Assembly: GCA_015063725.1 (NCBI GenBank)
Contig: SVTP01000024.1
Span: 1-38,721 of the forward strand
Length of the DNA stretch: 38,721 nt
Reading direction: 5' to 3'
From: Oscillospiraceae bacterium
GTDB taxonomy: Bacteria > Bacillota > Clostridia > Oscillospirales > CAG-272
Part shown: one piece after another, positions 13,525-21,375 of the stretch
Numbering within the stretch: the stretch's first letter is position 1
How the letters are laid out: each line of letters starts with the position of its first letter
The notes under the pieces: model-generated
Seen by the model: the letters and a program-made list of their open reading frames with translations, nothing else
Databases searched by the model: none
Told to the model about the DNA's origin: nothing
Position numbers and translations under genes: made by a program

Positions 13525-13938
13525 ATGAAAAAGGATAAAAAGCAGCTTTGGCAGGTGATCAAATTCACTCTGTTCTCGGTCTCCGCAGGCATTATTCAAA
13601 TCGTCTCCTTTGCTCTCCTTGAAATTTTCATCAAGGACTACTGGATCCCCTATCTGATCTCTCTCATCCTTTCCATTCTGTGGAACTTCACGCTCAACCG
13701 CCGCTACACCTTTCAATCGGCGGCAAACGTTCCTATTGCTATGGCAAAGGTGTTTGGGTTCTATCTGGTATTCACGCCGCTCTCCACTTGGCTTGGCAAC
13801 CTTGCCGAGGGAAAAGGAGTCAACGATTTTGTGATCCTCATCATCACCATGCTTTCCAACTTTGTTTTGGAGTTTTTGTTCTGCAAATTCGTTGTTTACC
13901 GTGGGCAGGAGAACACCATTCAAAAGAAAGCGTCTTAA
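13525..13938 (+). CDS. GtrA-like family membrane protein
   Basis: GtrA-like proteins are small four-helix membrane proteins thought to move lipid-linked sugars across the membrane in cell-surface glycosylation. The 137-residue product has a basic N-terminus, four hydrophobic segments at about 13-32, 40-56, 72-90 and 101-122, and the family NFTLNRRYTFQS motif between helices 2 and 3 and CKFVVYR near the end. GGAG precedes the ATG. It is second in an operon with the GNAT-like gene; no glycosyltransferase partner is adjacent, so its cargo is unknown. Confidence 0.85.
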   Translation: MKKDKKQLWQVIKFTLFSVSAGIIQIVSFALLEIFIKDYWIPYLISLILSILWNFTLNRRYTFQSAANVPIAMAKVFGFYLVFTPLSTWLGNLAEGKGVNDFVILIITMLSNFVLEFLFCKFVVYRGQENTIQKKAS

Positions 13939-13950
13939 ATGTAAGAAAGC

Positions 13951-13982
13951 GACCGCAAACGGCATTTGTTTGCGGTCCTTTT
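13951..13982 (+). terminator. Intrinsic terminator after the GtrA-like gene
   Basis: GACCGCAAAC (13951-13960) pairs with GTTTGCGGTC (13968-13977), followed by CTTTTTGTTTG. Confidence 0.9.
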
Positions 13983-14054
13983 TGTTTGTGAAAAATTGGC
14001 AGACATACAAAGCGAAAAAGTAAGAAAAAATATCCTCATTACAATGGGGGTGAA

Positions 14055-15353
14055 ATGATGCATTCGATTTGGAGTGAGACGGCAGAACGCCCGTCCTTTC
14101 CTTCGCTATCAGAAACAAAAAGCACAGACGTGTTGATTATTGGCGGTGGCATTGCGGGGATTTTATGCGCCCATAGCCTCAAGCACGCAGGAATAGATTG
14201 CATTCTTGTTGAGGCTGACGAAATTTGCAGTGGTATTACACAGGACACCACTGCAAAAATCACACTCTCACACGGATTGCTATATGATAAAATGATCCGC
14301 CGCTTTGGTGAGGACAAGGCAAGACTTTATGCCGATGCGCAAAGCGCAGCAATCAAGGAATACGCCCGCCTGTGCCGCGATATCGATTGCGATTTTGAAA
14401 GAAAGGACTCCTACGTCTATTCTCTTGACAACCGCAAAAAGATTGAACAAGAGGCAGATGCTCTGAAATCTCTTGGCGTAAAGGCAGAGGTCTCCAATGC
14501 GGGGCAGCTCCCCTTCCCCGTTGCGGGAGCTGTACGTGTGGGTGATCAGGCGCAGTTTCACCCCTTAAAATTTTTATATGCGATTGCAAAGGATCTTCCC
14601 ATTTACGAGCATACAAAGGTGATCAATCTCATTCCGCACAAGGCAGTCACAAATCATGGAGCGATCACGTTTTTAAAATTGATCGTGGCAACGCATTTTC
14701 CCATTTATAACAAGCACGGCGCTTATTTTCTCAAGCTATATCAGCACCGCTCCTACGTTTTGGCGCTCAAGGATGCCCCCAAGATGAACGGTATGTACGT
14801 GGATGAATGTGACACAGGAATGTCCTTTCGCACCTATGGAGATCTACTCCTTTTGGGCGGTGGCGGACACCGCACGGGCAAGAGGGGCGGATGCTGGCAA
14901 GAGCTCGAGGCATTTGCAAAAGAACACTATCCCCATGCAAAGACCGTTACCAAATGGGCAACGCAGGATTGCATGACATTGGACGGCATTCCCTATATCG
15001 GACAGTATTCAAAAAGCACACCGGATACTTTTGTGGCAACGGGATTTAACAAATGGGGCATGACGAACGCAATGGTAGCATCCCACATTTTGTGCGATCT
15101 TGTACAAAAGAAAGAAAACCCCTATGCCAACATTTTTTCTCCCTTGCGCACGGTGTTGCGTCCACAGCTTGCCGTCAATGCTTGGGAGTCGGCGGTGGGA
15201 CTGCTCACCCCTACCGCTCCTCGCTGCCCTCACCTTGGCTGTGCCCTCAAATACAACCGCGCCGAGCACACATGGGATTGTCCCTGCCACGGCTCGCGCT
15301 TTACCGAGGACGGCGAATTGATCAACAATCCCGCAACCGATGATAAAAAATAA
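14055..15353 (+). CDS. FAD-dependent oxidoreductase with C-terminal Rieske [2Fe-2S] domain
   Basis: Residues 25 to about 350 are a DAO-type flavoprotein with the ADP-binding VLIIGGGIAGILCAHSLKHAGIDCILVEAD motif. The last ~50 residues are a Rieske domain: cluster ligands are expected at C391 and H393 (RCPHLGC) and C409 and H412 (CPCHGSRF), and C396 and C411 match the extra cysteines that form a disulfide in classical Rieske proteins. It ends NPATDDKK, the usual end of this clostridial family, so the gene is complete. The physiological substrate is not known for the family. Either ATG at 14055 or 14058 could be used; GGGGGTG fits 14058 better. No signal peptide. It stands alone between terminators; I see no clear promoter. 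Confidence 0.88.
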   Translation: MMHSIWSETAERPSFPSLSETKSTDVLIIGGGIAGILCAHSLKHAGIDCILVEADEICSGITQDTTAKITLSHGLLYDKMIRRFGEDKARLYADAQSAAIKEYARLCRDIDCDFERKDSYVYSLDNRKKIEQEADALKSLGVKAEVSNAGQLPFPVAGAVRVGDQAQFHPLKFLYAIAKDLPIYEHTKVINLIPHKAVTNHGAITFLKLIVATHFPIYNKHGAYFLKLYQHRSYVLALKDAPKMNGMYVDECDTGMSFRTYGDLLLLGGGGHRTGKRGGCWQELEAFAKEHYPHAKTVTKWATQDCMTLDGIPYIGQYSKSTPDTFVATGFNKWGMTNAMVASHILCDLVQKKENPYANIFSPLRTVLRPQLAVNAWESAVGLLTPTAPRCPHLGCALKYNRAEHTWDCPCHGSRFTEDGELINNPATDDKK

Positions 15354-15357
15354 AAGT

Positions 15358-15396
15358 GCACCTATGGCACCTTGCAAAGCAAAGTGTCATAGGTGC
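15358..15396. terminator. Bidirectional hairpin between convergent genes
   Basis: GCACCTATGGCAC (15358-15370) pairs with 15384-15396 with one G-U. On the minus strand it is followed by ACTTTTATTTTTTA, a good tail for the collagen-like gene; on the plus strand the tail is weaker (TTAATTGTT). Confidence 0.75.
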
Positions 15397-15407
15397 TTAA
15401 TTGTTCA

Positions 15408-15431
15408 ACGACAACGAAATGCCGTTGTCGT
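15408..15431 (-). terminator. Second hairpin at the 3' end of the collagen-like gene
   Basis: ACGACAACG (15408-15416) pairs perfectly with 15423-15431. It lies 12 bp beyond the collagen-like stop; the tail is not T-rich, so the neighbouring hairpin probably does the terminating. Confidence 0.5.
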
Positions 15432-15443
15432 ATCACATTAAGG

Positions 15444-16574
15444 TTACCCGATTTGCGTGATCACAAGATGCGCAGAAACGGGACGTGTTCCGCCTACCAG
15501 AGGCGTAACGGTAAGGGCTGCTGCATTTCCTGCAGGATTTCGAACCGTCAGCACCGAGTTGACGGCAGTTGTGGTCACGATCGCCATTCCTACGATCTGC
15601 GATGTTCCCGTGGCGCGACCTACAACCGTATAAGCCAAGTCCTGACCGTTCAGCGTCAGGATCAGCTGTCCTGCCTCGGTAACGCCAACCTGGAATAAGA
15701 CCTGATACGTGCCAATAGGTCCAAGATTGAAGGTCGATGCGCTCAAACGTCCAATGTTCGTGTTAGCGATCGGACCGTTTTGCGGAAAGCTCACGTCGGT
15801 TCCGGGAGCAACGGTTGCTGCGTTATCGGGTGGCATCAGGGCGTAAAAATCGGCATAGCTCAACACGCCGCCGGGAATGCCCTGCGGTCCTTGTGCGCCG
15901 GGTTCCCCTGCCGGGCCTTGCGGACCGATAGGACCTTGTGGACCGATAGGACCTGTAGCGCCCGTAAGTCCCTGAGGACCTTGCGGACCTGTATCTCCCG
16001 CAGGACCTTGGGGACCTGTGGGACCTTGCGGTCCAATAGGACCTGTAGCCCCCACAGGACCTTGCGGACCTGCAGGGCCGATATCACCTGCCGGGCCTTG
16101 CGGACCTACAGGTCCTTGCAAACCCATAGGACCAACGTCTCCGGCAGGGCCTTGCGGACCCATGGGACCTGTATCTCCTGCAACACCCTGAGGGCCAACA
16201 GGACCTTGAGGGCCGATAGGACCCGTAGCTCCTATAGGACCTTGTGGACCGGCGGGACCAACATCACCAACAGGTCCCTGAGGACCGGCAGGTCCTTGTG
16301 CCCCCGCAGGTCCTTGAACCCCTGCAGGACCTTGTAAGCCTCGAGGTCCGATATCTCCTGCAGGGCCTTGCGGACCAATAGGTCCTTGTGGGCCTGCAGG
16401 ACCTTGTGGGCCGGGTGGACAGACTGTGCACGGGTCTTTATCTTTATCGTCATCACAGCACGGATTCCAACCACCGCAGCCAAAGGGGTTTACACCATCT
16501 TGAGAGCCATTGCCTGCATCACAGTTGCTGCATCGGTTGTTGTTGCCGCGCATAAATGAATTTTGTCTGCTCAT
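15444..16574 (-). CDS. Collagen-like Gly-X-Y repeat protein, exosporium (BclA) type
   Basis: The 376-residue product has three parts. Residues 1-54 are polar with seven Cys. Residues 55-234 are 60 uninterrupted Gly-X-Y triplets dominated by GPQ, GPA, GPI and GPV, with GDI/GDT/GDV and GAT breaks in regular phase. Residues 236-376 are a globular domain ([15 protein letters not shown] to HLVITQIG) of the kind that trimerises BclA-like spore filaments. There is no signal peptide, consistent with mother-cell deposition on the spore. The start is the ATG at 16574 with GGAGGT 6 nt upstream; an upstream in-frame ATG lacks a site. The candidate promoter is not of the vegetative type. Repeats make the gene prone to length variation. 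Confidence 0.88.
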   Translation of the reverse strand: MSRQNSFMRGNNNRCSNCDAGNGSQDGVNPFGCGGWNPCCDDDKDKDPCTVCPPGPQGPAGPQGPIGPQGPAGDIGPRGLQGPAGVQGPAGAQGPAGPQGPVGDVGPAGPQGPIGATGPIGPQGPVGPQGVAGDTGPMGPQGPAGDVGPMGLQGPVGPQGPAGDIGPAGPQGPVGATGPIGPQGPTGPQGPAGDTGPQGPQGLTGATGPIGPQGPIGPQGPAGEPGAQGPQGIPGGVLSYADFYALMPPDNAATVAPGTDVSFPQNGPIANTNIGRLSASTFNLGPIGTYQVLFQVGVTEAGQLILTLNGQDLAYTVVGRATGTSQIVGMAIVTTTAVNSVLTVRNPAGNAAALTVTPLVGGTRPVSAHLVITQIG

Positions 16575-16613
16575 AGAATTACCTCCTTTATAGATTTGGT
16601 GAAGCACCATTCC

Positions 16614-16644
16614 AGTATATGTCGTTTTTTGTCGACGGGATACC
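16614..16644 (-). promoter_or_regulatory. Candidate sporulation (sigma-E or sigma-K type) promoter of the collagen-like gene
   Basis: Minus-strand CATATACT (16614-16621) resembles the CATAnnnT -10 of mother-cell sigma factors, with GGTATCCC (16637-16644) 15 bp upstream as a possible sigma-E -35. No TTGACA-like box lies 17 bp upstream. A mother-cell promoter fits the exosporium-type product; this is an inference from two short motifs. Confidence 0.35.
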
Positions 16645-16666
16645 GCAATCTATAAACGATCCATCA

Positions 16667-16707
16667 AAAAAGCCGAACAGCTCCGCATAGGAGCTGTTCG
16701 GCTTTTT
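16667..16707 (-). terminator. Intrinsic terminator of the GltS-type gene
   Basis: An 18-bp perfect stem (arms 16667-16684 and 16690-16707), loop of 5, ending in TTTTTT on the minus strand. It is T-rich on both strands. Confidence 0.92.
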
Positions 16708-16718
16708 CAATGGAAGGG

Positions 16719-18146
16719 TTATTCCTCGTCCTTCCATTCTGCCACGGGTTTGTCGGCATACTTCTTTTTGAAGATACGGCGACGGAAAAGGAAGATCGTA
16801 TAGACCAACCACAGAACAAAGAAGATCGCGCAAGCGATGATCGCATTTGTCAAAGACTTACCCGCAAATCCCAAAAGCAGGAGCAAGGGGGCGATCATAA
16901 CCATTGCGGGAAAATTGGAAAGAATGTAAAGGCTGGATGTGGGAGTTTGCAAATTGGGGTCGATCTCCTTCATCAAAATGACACCGTTGGAAGCCGTACC
17001 CGTCAGGGTTCCGTAGCTCATCAGGAACATCTCGTGCTCAAACCCCGGGAAGCACTCCTTGGTCGCCTTGCGAATGTAAAAATAGGTGAGGAGCGCACCC
17101 AAAATGCTGAGGATAATAATGGGGAGAATGTAATTTTTGATGTCATTGATCTCAATAGCTGACACACCTGCAACGATCATAATATCAAAAGCAAAACCGG
17201 AAATGCGATCCATTTGATAATTGTTGATGTATTCGCGGTTCATCAGCTTTTTCTTGCGCAAGCCCTTTACAACCGCTTTGATCAACATTGCCGCCAAGGA
17301 TGCCCACAAAAAGTTAAAGCCCCACGCAATGCTGTTGGTGAAGGCGGAAAGAACGCCGAGCAAACACATAAAGCCAAAGGAAACGGCATACGCCAAAGCA
17401 ACAAAGCCTGCTTGCAAGGTAAACTTATCCACAGATTCGTTATCGGGGATCTCTTCTACGCCGTCCTCCGCCTGTGCCTCGCCTTGCTGTACGGGCTTGG
17501 CATCACGAATCTTAAGGGTGCCTTTTCTCTTGTAGATATTGATGTAAAGAATACCAAATACACACGCAACAAGAAAGCCAATGGATGCCAAAGACAAGCC
17601 AAAGCTACCGTTGCCTGCAAACTCGGCAGCCTCGGTATTGGTAAAGTTGACATCCCAGCTCAATGCGTTGCCGGGGCCTTGACCGAACGCCAAGGGCAAG
17701 ATCAAACCGCAGATGTAAGAGATGACCTGCTCGCCGTATCGGGTGATAAGAAACATAACAATGGTAATACCCAATCCCACAAAGGCTTGCAGCATATAGG
17801 TGCCGCCTTGCAGAGCGCCAAATTCAAACACTTGTGCGCGGCTGGTTTTATGTGTGCTCTTTTCGGTCTTGAGCGTCATAGCGGCAAAGCCGATGGCAAG
17901 GCAGTGGTAGGTGATGACCTGCATCATGCGGTTATCTACCAAAACAAAGTTGAACTGCTTGCAAATAACGTCCACAATCAAGAGCAACGCTCCTCCCAAA
18001 AGGGCGGAAGGAATCAGACATTTGCGAAAGAACGGAACCTTGCGGCGCAAAATATTGCCTACCATCAGAAACAGCATCAAAAGCCCCAATTGCACCATAA
18101 AGCTCCATACGGGACCGTAATTATCAAGCGAAAAATTCCAATCCAT
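16719..18146 (-). CDS. gltS: Sodium/glutamate symporter family protein (GltS-like)
   Basis: GltS proteins take up glutamate with sodium. The 475-residue product has two halves of about five helices each. Family landmarks are LPLAFGQGPGNALSW in the first half and MSYGTLTGTASNGVILMKEIDPN in the second, the two glycine-rich re-entrant regions that form the transport site. A charged cytoplasmic loop of about 45 residues (RKGTLKIRDAKPVQQGEAQAEDGVEEIPD) joins the halves. The C-terminal tail is charged. AAGGAGGACAAAAT precedes the ATG. It has its own promoter and terminator. The protein is longer than E. coli GltS (401 residues), mostly through the loop and tail, so the substrate may differ. Confidence 0.85.
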   Translation of the reverse strand: MDWNFSLDNYGPVWSFMVQLGLLMLFLMVGNILRRKVPFFRKCLIPSALLGGALLLIVDVICKQFNFVLVDNRMMQVITYHCLAIGFAAMTLKTEKSTHKTSRAQVFEFGALQGGTYMLQAFVGLGITIVMFLITRYGEQVISYICGLILPLAFGQGPGNALSWDVNFTNTEAAEFAGNGSFGLSLASIGFLVACVFGILYINIYKRKGTLKIRDAKPVQQGEAQAEDGVEEIPDNESVDKFTLQAGFVALAYAVSFGFMCLLGVLSAFTNSIAWGFNFLWASLAAMLIKAVVKGLRKKKLMNREYINNYQMDRISGFAFDIMIVAGVSAIEINDIKNYILPIIILSILGALLTYFYIRKATKECFPGFEHEMFLMSYGTLTGTASNGVILMKEIDPNLQTPTSSLYILSNFPAMVMIAPLLLLLGFAGKSLTNAIIACAIFFVLWLVYTIFLFRRRIFKKKYADKPVAEWKDEE

Positions 18147-18244
18147 ATTTTGTCCTCCTTGTCGCCAAAAATCCCATTGGAATTGCCATACACGCCTGCA
18201 GCAGCATCAAATTTATCACACTACCGCGTGCCATGAACGGGTAT

Positions 18245-18273
18245 ATTATAGCAGATTTTGGAGAAAAAGTCAA
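18245..18273 (-). promoter_or_regulatory. Promoter of the GltS-type gene
   Basis: Minus-strand TTGACT (18268-18273), 17 bp, TATAAT (18245-18250), TGC before the -10. The -10 and its downstream flank (about 18236-18256) are identical over 21 bp to the tRNA-Pro promoter at 23567-23587. Confidence 0.85.
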
Positions 18274-18350
18274 GTCCCCCTGCCATTTTTTGAGGACGTA
18301 GAGCATCTGTCGCGGCACACACCATCACGCATGTATAATAAAAACGGTAA

Positions 18351-18367
18351 AGTATTTGTAAAATACT
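18351..18367. promoter_or_regulatory. Dyad just upstream of the endonuclease promoter
   Basis: AGTATTT (18351-18357) and AAATACT (18361-18367) form a perfect 7-bp inverted repeat around GTA, ending 1 bp before the -35 box. It is a candidate operator or activator site. Confidence 0.4.
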
Positions 18368-18368
18368 A

Positions 18369-18397
18369 TTGCTTTTTGTTGGAAAATATGATATAAT
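18369..18397 (+). promoter_or_regulatory. Vegetative promoter of the secreted endonuclease gene
   Basis: TTGCTT (18369-18374), 17 bp, TATAAT (18392-18397), TGA before the -10; 55 bp upstream of the ATG. Confidence 0.75.
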
Positions 18398-18452
18398 ATA
18401 AAAGTTGCGTGACAATGCAAAAATATCCAATTCAAAAAAGGAGAATTGTCTT

Positions 18453-21323
18453 ATGATTCAAACCATGAAACGCAGTCTGGCGCTACTGATCGCACTGATG
18501 ATGTGCCTCTCTTTGGTGCCCACACTCCTCGTAGGTGTCAGTGCCGACGAGTTTTCGTATGTGTACGACGGAAAATACATTTACAACTGGGGTACGCGCG
18601 GTGAGGTTGCAACCTTCCTCTCCCCCAATGCAGAAGAATTCTACACAGACACTACCTATGATGAGCTAGTGACCTATGCCGGCGGTACCGGCACAGCCGA
18701 TGCTCCCAAGAGCGACTTGTACAATGCTCTGCAAACCCTGATGAAGGATGCGCATACGGATGAGACCGATTATGGCGAAACCAGATATCTCTATAAATAC
18801 ACCGACTGCCAGAACAACGGCGCAAACGGTGGAAAAATCTCCTCCTTCTACTCCGGTAAGGATATCGGTCCCGCATGGGACGGCGGCTCTACCTGGAACC
18901 GTGAGCACACCTGGCCCAATAGCAAGGGCTTGGCTGGCAACGACGAAAACGATATTATGATGCTGCGCCCCACCGCTTCGACCGAAAACGGCGCACGCAG
19001 CAACAAGGCCTATGGTAAGAGCAGCGGCTACTACTACCCCAACGTAGAATCGAACGACAAGTACGACGTACGCGGCGACGTAGCCCGTATCTTCCTGTAC
19101 GTCTACGTTCGCTGGGGCAACGTAAACGGCAACGGTCAGTATACCGCTTGGGGCTCTTCCGGCGTTATGGAGAGTCTTGACGTTCTGCTTGAATGGATGG
19201 AAGAAGATCCCGTTGATACCTGGGAGCTTGGTCGCAATGACTCTGTTGAGTCCATCACAGGCACCCGTAACGTTTTTGTTGACTACCCCGAGCTTGCATT
19301 TCTGCTCTTTGGCGCGGAGATCCCTGCCGATATGACAACCCCTTCGGGTGAAGCTACCAATGCGGGCGACAAGTGCGATCACAACAACTTTGACAAAGGC
19401 GTTACCGTTGCCCCCACCTGCACCGACAAGGGCTTTACCCTTTTCACCTGCCAAACCGAAAACTGCGGTTACAGCTACAAAACCAGCTTTATCGCTGCCA
19501 TCGGTCACATCTATGTTGAGGGTGTTTGCTCCACCTGCGGTGAGGCTGAACCCGTAGCCCCCAGCAAGCCCACCTATGTAACCGAGCTCATTCCCGGCAA
19601 GGCTTACAAGCTTGGACTTTATTCAACCGACAAAAATGCCGAGTACTTCTTTAGCGGCACCATGAACGGCTACTATGGCGCAACCGACACCAGCTTTGAT
19701 AACGGTGTGGATGTGTTTGTAGAAACCACTCCCGGCGGCTATCACATGTACTTTGTCAATGGCAACGGTCAAAAGCAGTACATCAATTTGGTCGTCAGCG
19801 GCACCTATCGCAACTTTACCTTTGATAGCACCGCTACCTCGGTATTTACCTGGGATAGCACAAAGAACGCTCTGTACACCACCCTTGCGGATGAGATCTG
19901 CTACATTGGCACCTACAGCTACTATGTAACGATGGGCGTTTTGCAGAGCTCCAAGCTGCAAAACAACAACTACATCGCTCGCTTTTATGTCATGGGAGCA
20001 GGCTCTGATACGCCTTCCTGCGAGCACGACTACACCATAACCGTTATCGCTCCCACCTGCGATGCAGAAGGCTATACCCTTTACACCTGCACACTGTGTA
20101 ACGATATGTACATGGGCGAAAAAACGCCCGCACAAGGACACACCTATGCCGGCGGTACTTGCATTCGCTGCGGTGCCGAAAAACCTACGCAAACCGAGTT
20201 TACGATCAGCTTTGATACCACAGAAAACCGTACCGTATTCAACACCTCTCAACAGGTGTGGGTACAAAACGGCATTACCGTTACCAACGATAAGGCAGGC
20301 GCTGGCAGCAACGTAGCCGACTTCTGCAAACCTGCTCGCTTCTATCAGGGCTCTAACGTCACCATCTCCTTCCCCGGTATGACGCAGATCGTGATCAACT
20401 GCAAGGGGCTGGATTCCAAGTACGTAAACAGCTGGCTGAACGTCTCCGCAGGCAAAGCTACCAACAACGGCGGCATCATCACCATCGTTTTCGATACTCC
20501 TGTTGACTCTTTGGTTTACACCGGACTGGCAAAGCAATCCCGTGCTTACAGCATCACTGTTTCTGCACAAGCACAAACCGAGGAATGCAACCACGCCAAC
20601 TACATTGTTGAAGGAGCCATCAAGGCAACCTGCACTACCGCGGGACACACCGGCAAGGTTTACTGCCCTGACTGTAAGACAGTTCTCGAAGAAGGCAAAG
20701 AGATCCCCGCTCTTGGTCACAAGGAAGTTGAACACGAAGGCAAAGCTCCCACCTGCACCGCCCCGGGACTCACCGGAGAGGTTTATTGCTCTGAGTGCAA
20801 AGTACTCCTTGAAGAAAGCAAAGAGATCCCCGCTCTCGGTCACAAGGAAGTTGAGCACGAGGGTAAAGATCCCACCTGCACCGAAGGCGGCTGGAAGGCA
20901 TACGTCACCTGCGAAAGATGCGATTACACCACCTATGAAGAGCTTGCAATCGGCACACACGCATTTGATGAGTGGAGACAGGTAAAGGCGCCCACCTGCA
21001 CCGCTGCAGGATTGGAGCGCAAGGATTGCGACAACTGCACAGCATATGAAACAAGAGAAATTGCCGCCCTTGGTCACAAGGATGAAAACGGCGACAAGAC
21101 TTGCGATATTTGCGGTGAGCAAGAAGCCCCCGAAAAGGGAGACGAAACAGAAAAAGAAGAAGTAGAAGAAGATGTGGAAAATGAAAAAACCGAAGAGCAC
21201 GTTTGCGAGGAAGTAAGCGGCTTTAAGGCATTCATCAATAAGATCATCAACTTCTTCCGCAAGCTTTTCGGTCAACCCGAGCTCTGCCCTTGCGGTAAAG
21301 TCGTTCTCGAAAAGAAAGATTAA
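18453..21323 (+). CDS. Secreted endonuclease I family nuclease with Cys-rich repeats
   Basis: The start is ATG 18453 with AAAGGAG upstream. Residues 1-31 are a signal peptide (cleavage likely after VSA). Residues about 35-300 are the endonuclease I domain, a His-Me finger nuclease, with H152 in WNREHTWPNSKG, metal-site region DIMMLRPT, and RGDVARIFLYVYVRW and the SITGTRNVFVDYPELAFLLFG end. After it come two beta-rich domains (about 385-515 and 585-705) separated by Cys-rich units of the form C-x-H...APTC-x-x-x-G-x-T...C-x-x-C...A-x-GH...C-x-x-CG. At least six related units occur, several in tandem after residue 710. A Glu-rich segment and a short amphipathic stretch precede the C-terminal CPCG. 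The 956-residue length is large for the family. Likely role: degrading external DNA. Confidence 0.88.
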   Translation: MIQTMKRSLALLIALMMCLSLVPTLLVGVSADEFSYVYDGKYIYNWGTRGEVATFLSPNAEEFYTDTTYDELVTYAGGTGTADAPKSDLYNALQTLMKDAHTDETDYGETRYLYKYTDCQNNGANGGKISSFYSGKDIGPAWDGGSTWNREHTWPNSKGLAGNDENDIMMLRPTASTENGARSNKAYGKSSGYYYPNVESNDKYDVRGDVARIFLYVYVRWGNVNGNGQYTAWGSSGVMESLDVLLEWMEEDPVDTWELGRNDSVESITGTRNVFVDYPELAFLLFGAEIPADMTTPSGEATNAGDKCDHNNFDKGVTVAPTCTDKGFTLFTCQTENCGYSYKTSFIAAIGHIYVEGVCSTCGEAEPVAPSKPTYVTELIPGKAYKLGLYSTDKNAEYFFSGTMNGYYGATDTSFDNGVDVFVETTPGGYHMYFVNGNGQKQYINLVVSGTYRNFTFDSTATSVFTWDSTKNALYTTLADEICYIGTYSYYVTMGVLQSSKLQNNNYIARFYVMGAGSDTPSCEHDYTITVIAPTCDAEGYTLYTCTLCNDMYMGEKTPAQGHTYAGGTCIRCGAEKPTQTEFTISFDTTENRTVFNTSQQVWVQNGITVTNDKAGAGSNVADFCKPARFYQGSNVTISFPGMTQIVINCKGLDSKYVNSWLNVSAGKATNNGGIITIVFDTPVDSLVYTGLAKQSRAYSITVSAQAQTEECNHANYIVEGAIKATCTTAGHTGKVYCPDCKTVLEEGKEIPALGHKEVEHEGKAPTCTAPGLTGEVYCSECKVLLEESKEIPALGHKEVEHEGKDPTCTEGGWKAYVTCERCDYTTYEELAIGTHAFDEWRQVKAPTCTAAGLERKDCDNCTAYETREIAALGHKDENGDKTCDICGEQEAPEKGDETEKEEVEEDVENEKTEEHVCEEVSGFKAFINKIINFFRKLFGQPELCPCGKVVLEKKD

Positions 21324-21331
21324 TGCAAAAT

Positions 21332-21375
21332 AAAAAAGAAAAGCTGTGAGCTTCGGCTCACAGCTTTTCTTTTTT
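21332..21375. terminator. Bidirectional terminator between the endonuclease and lipoprotein genes
   Basis: A 20-bp stem (21332-21351 with 21356-21375) around a TTCG tetraloop, with an A-run before and a T-run after, so it works for both convergent genes. Confidence 0.95.

Noticed and set aside
12454-14118. A 554-codon minus-strand frame across the GNAT-like and GtrA genes
   Set aside because: It covers two well-supported genes and their gap in antisense and is rich in His and Asn, as expected of a shadow frame.
15780-16337. Thr/Arg-rich plus-strand frame opposite the collagen repeats
   Set aside because: It arises from the repetitive Gly-Pro codons read in reverse; no ribosome site.
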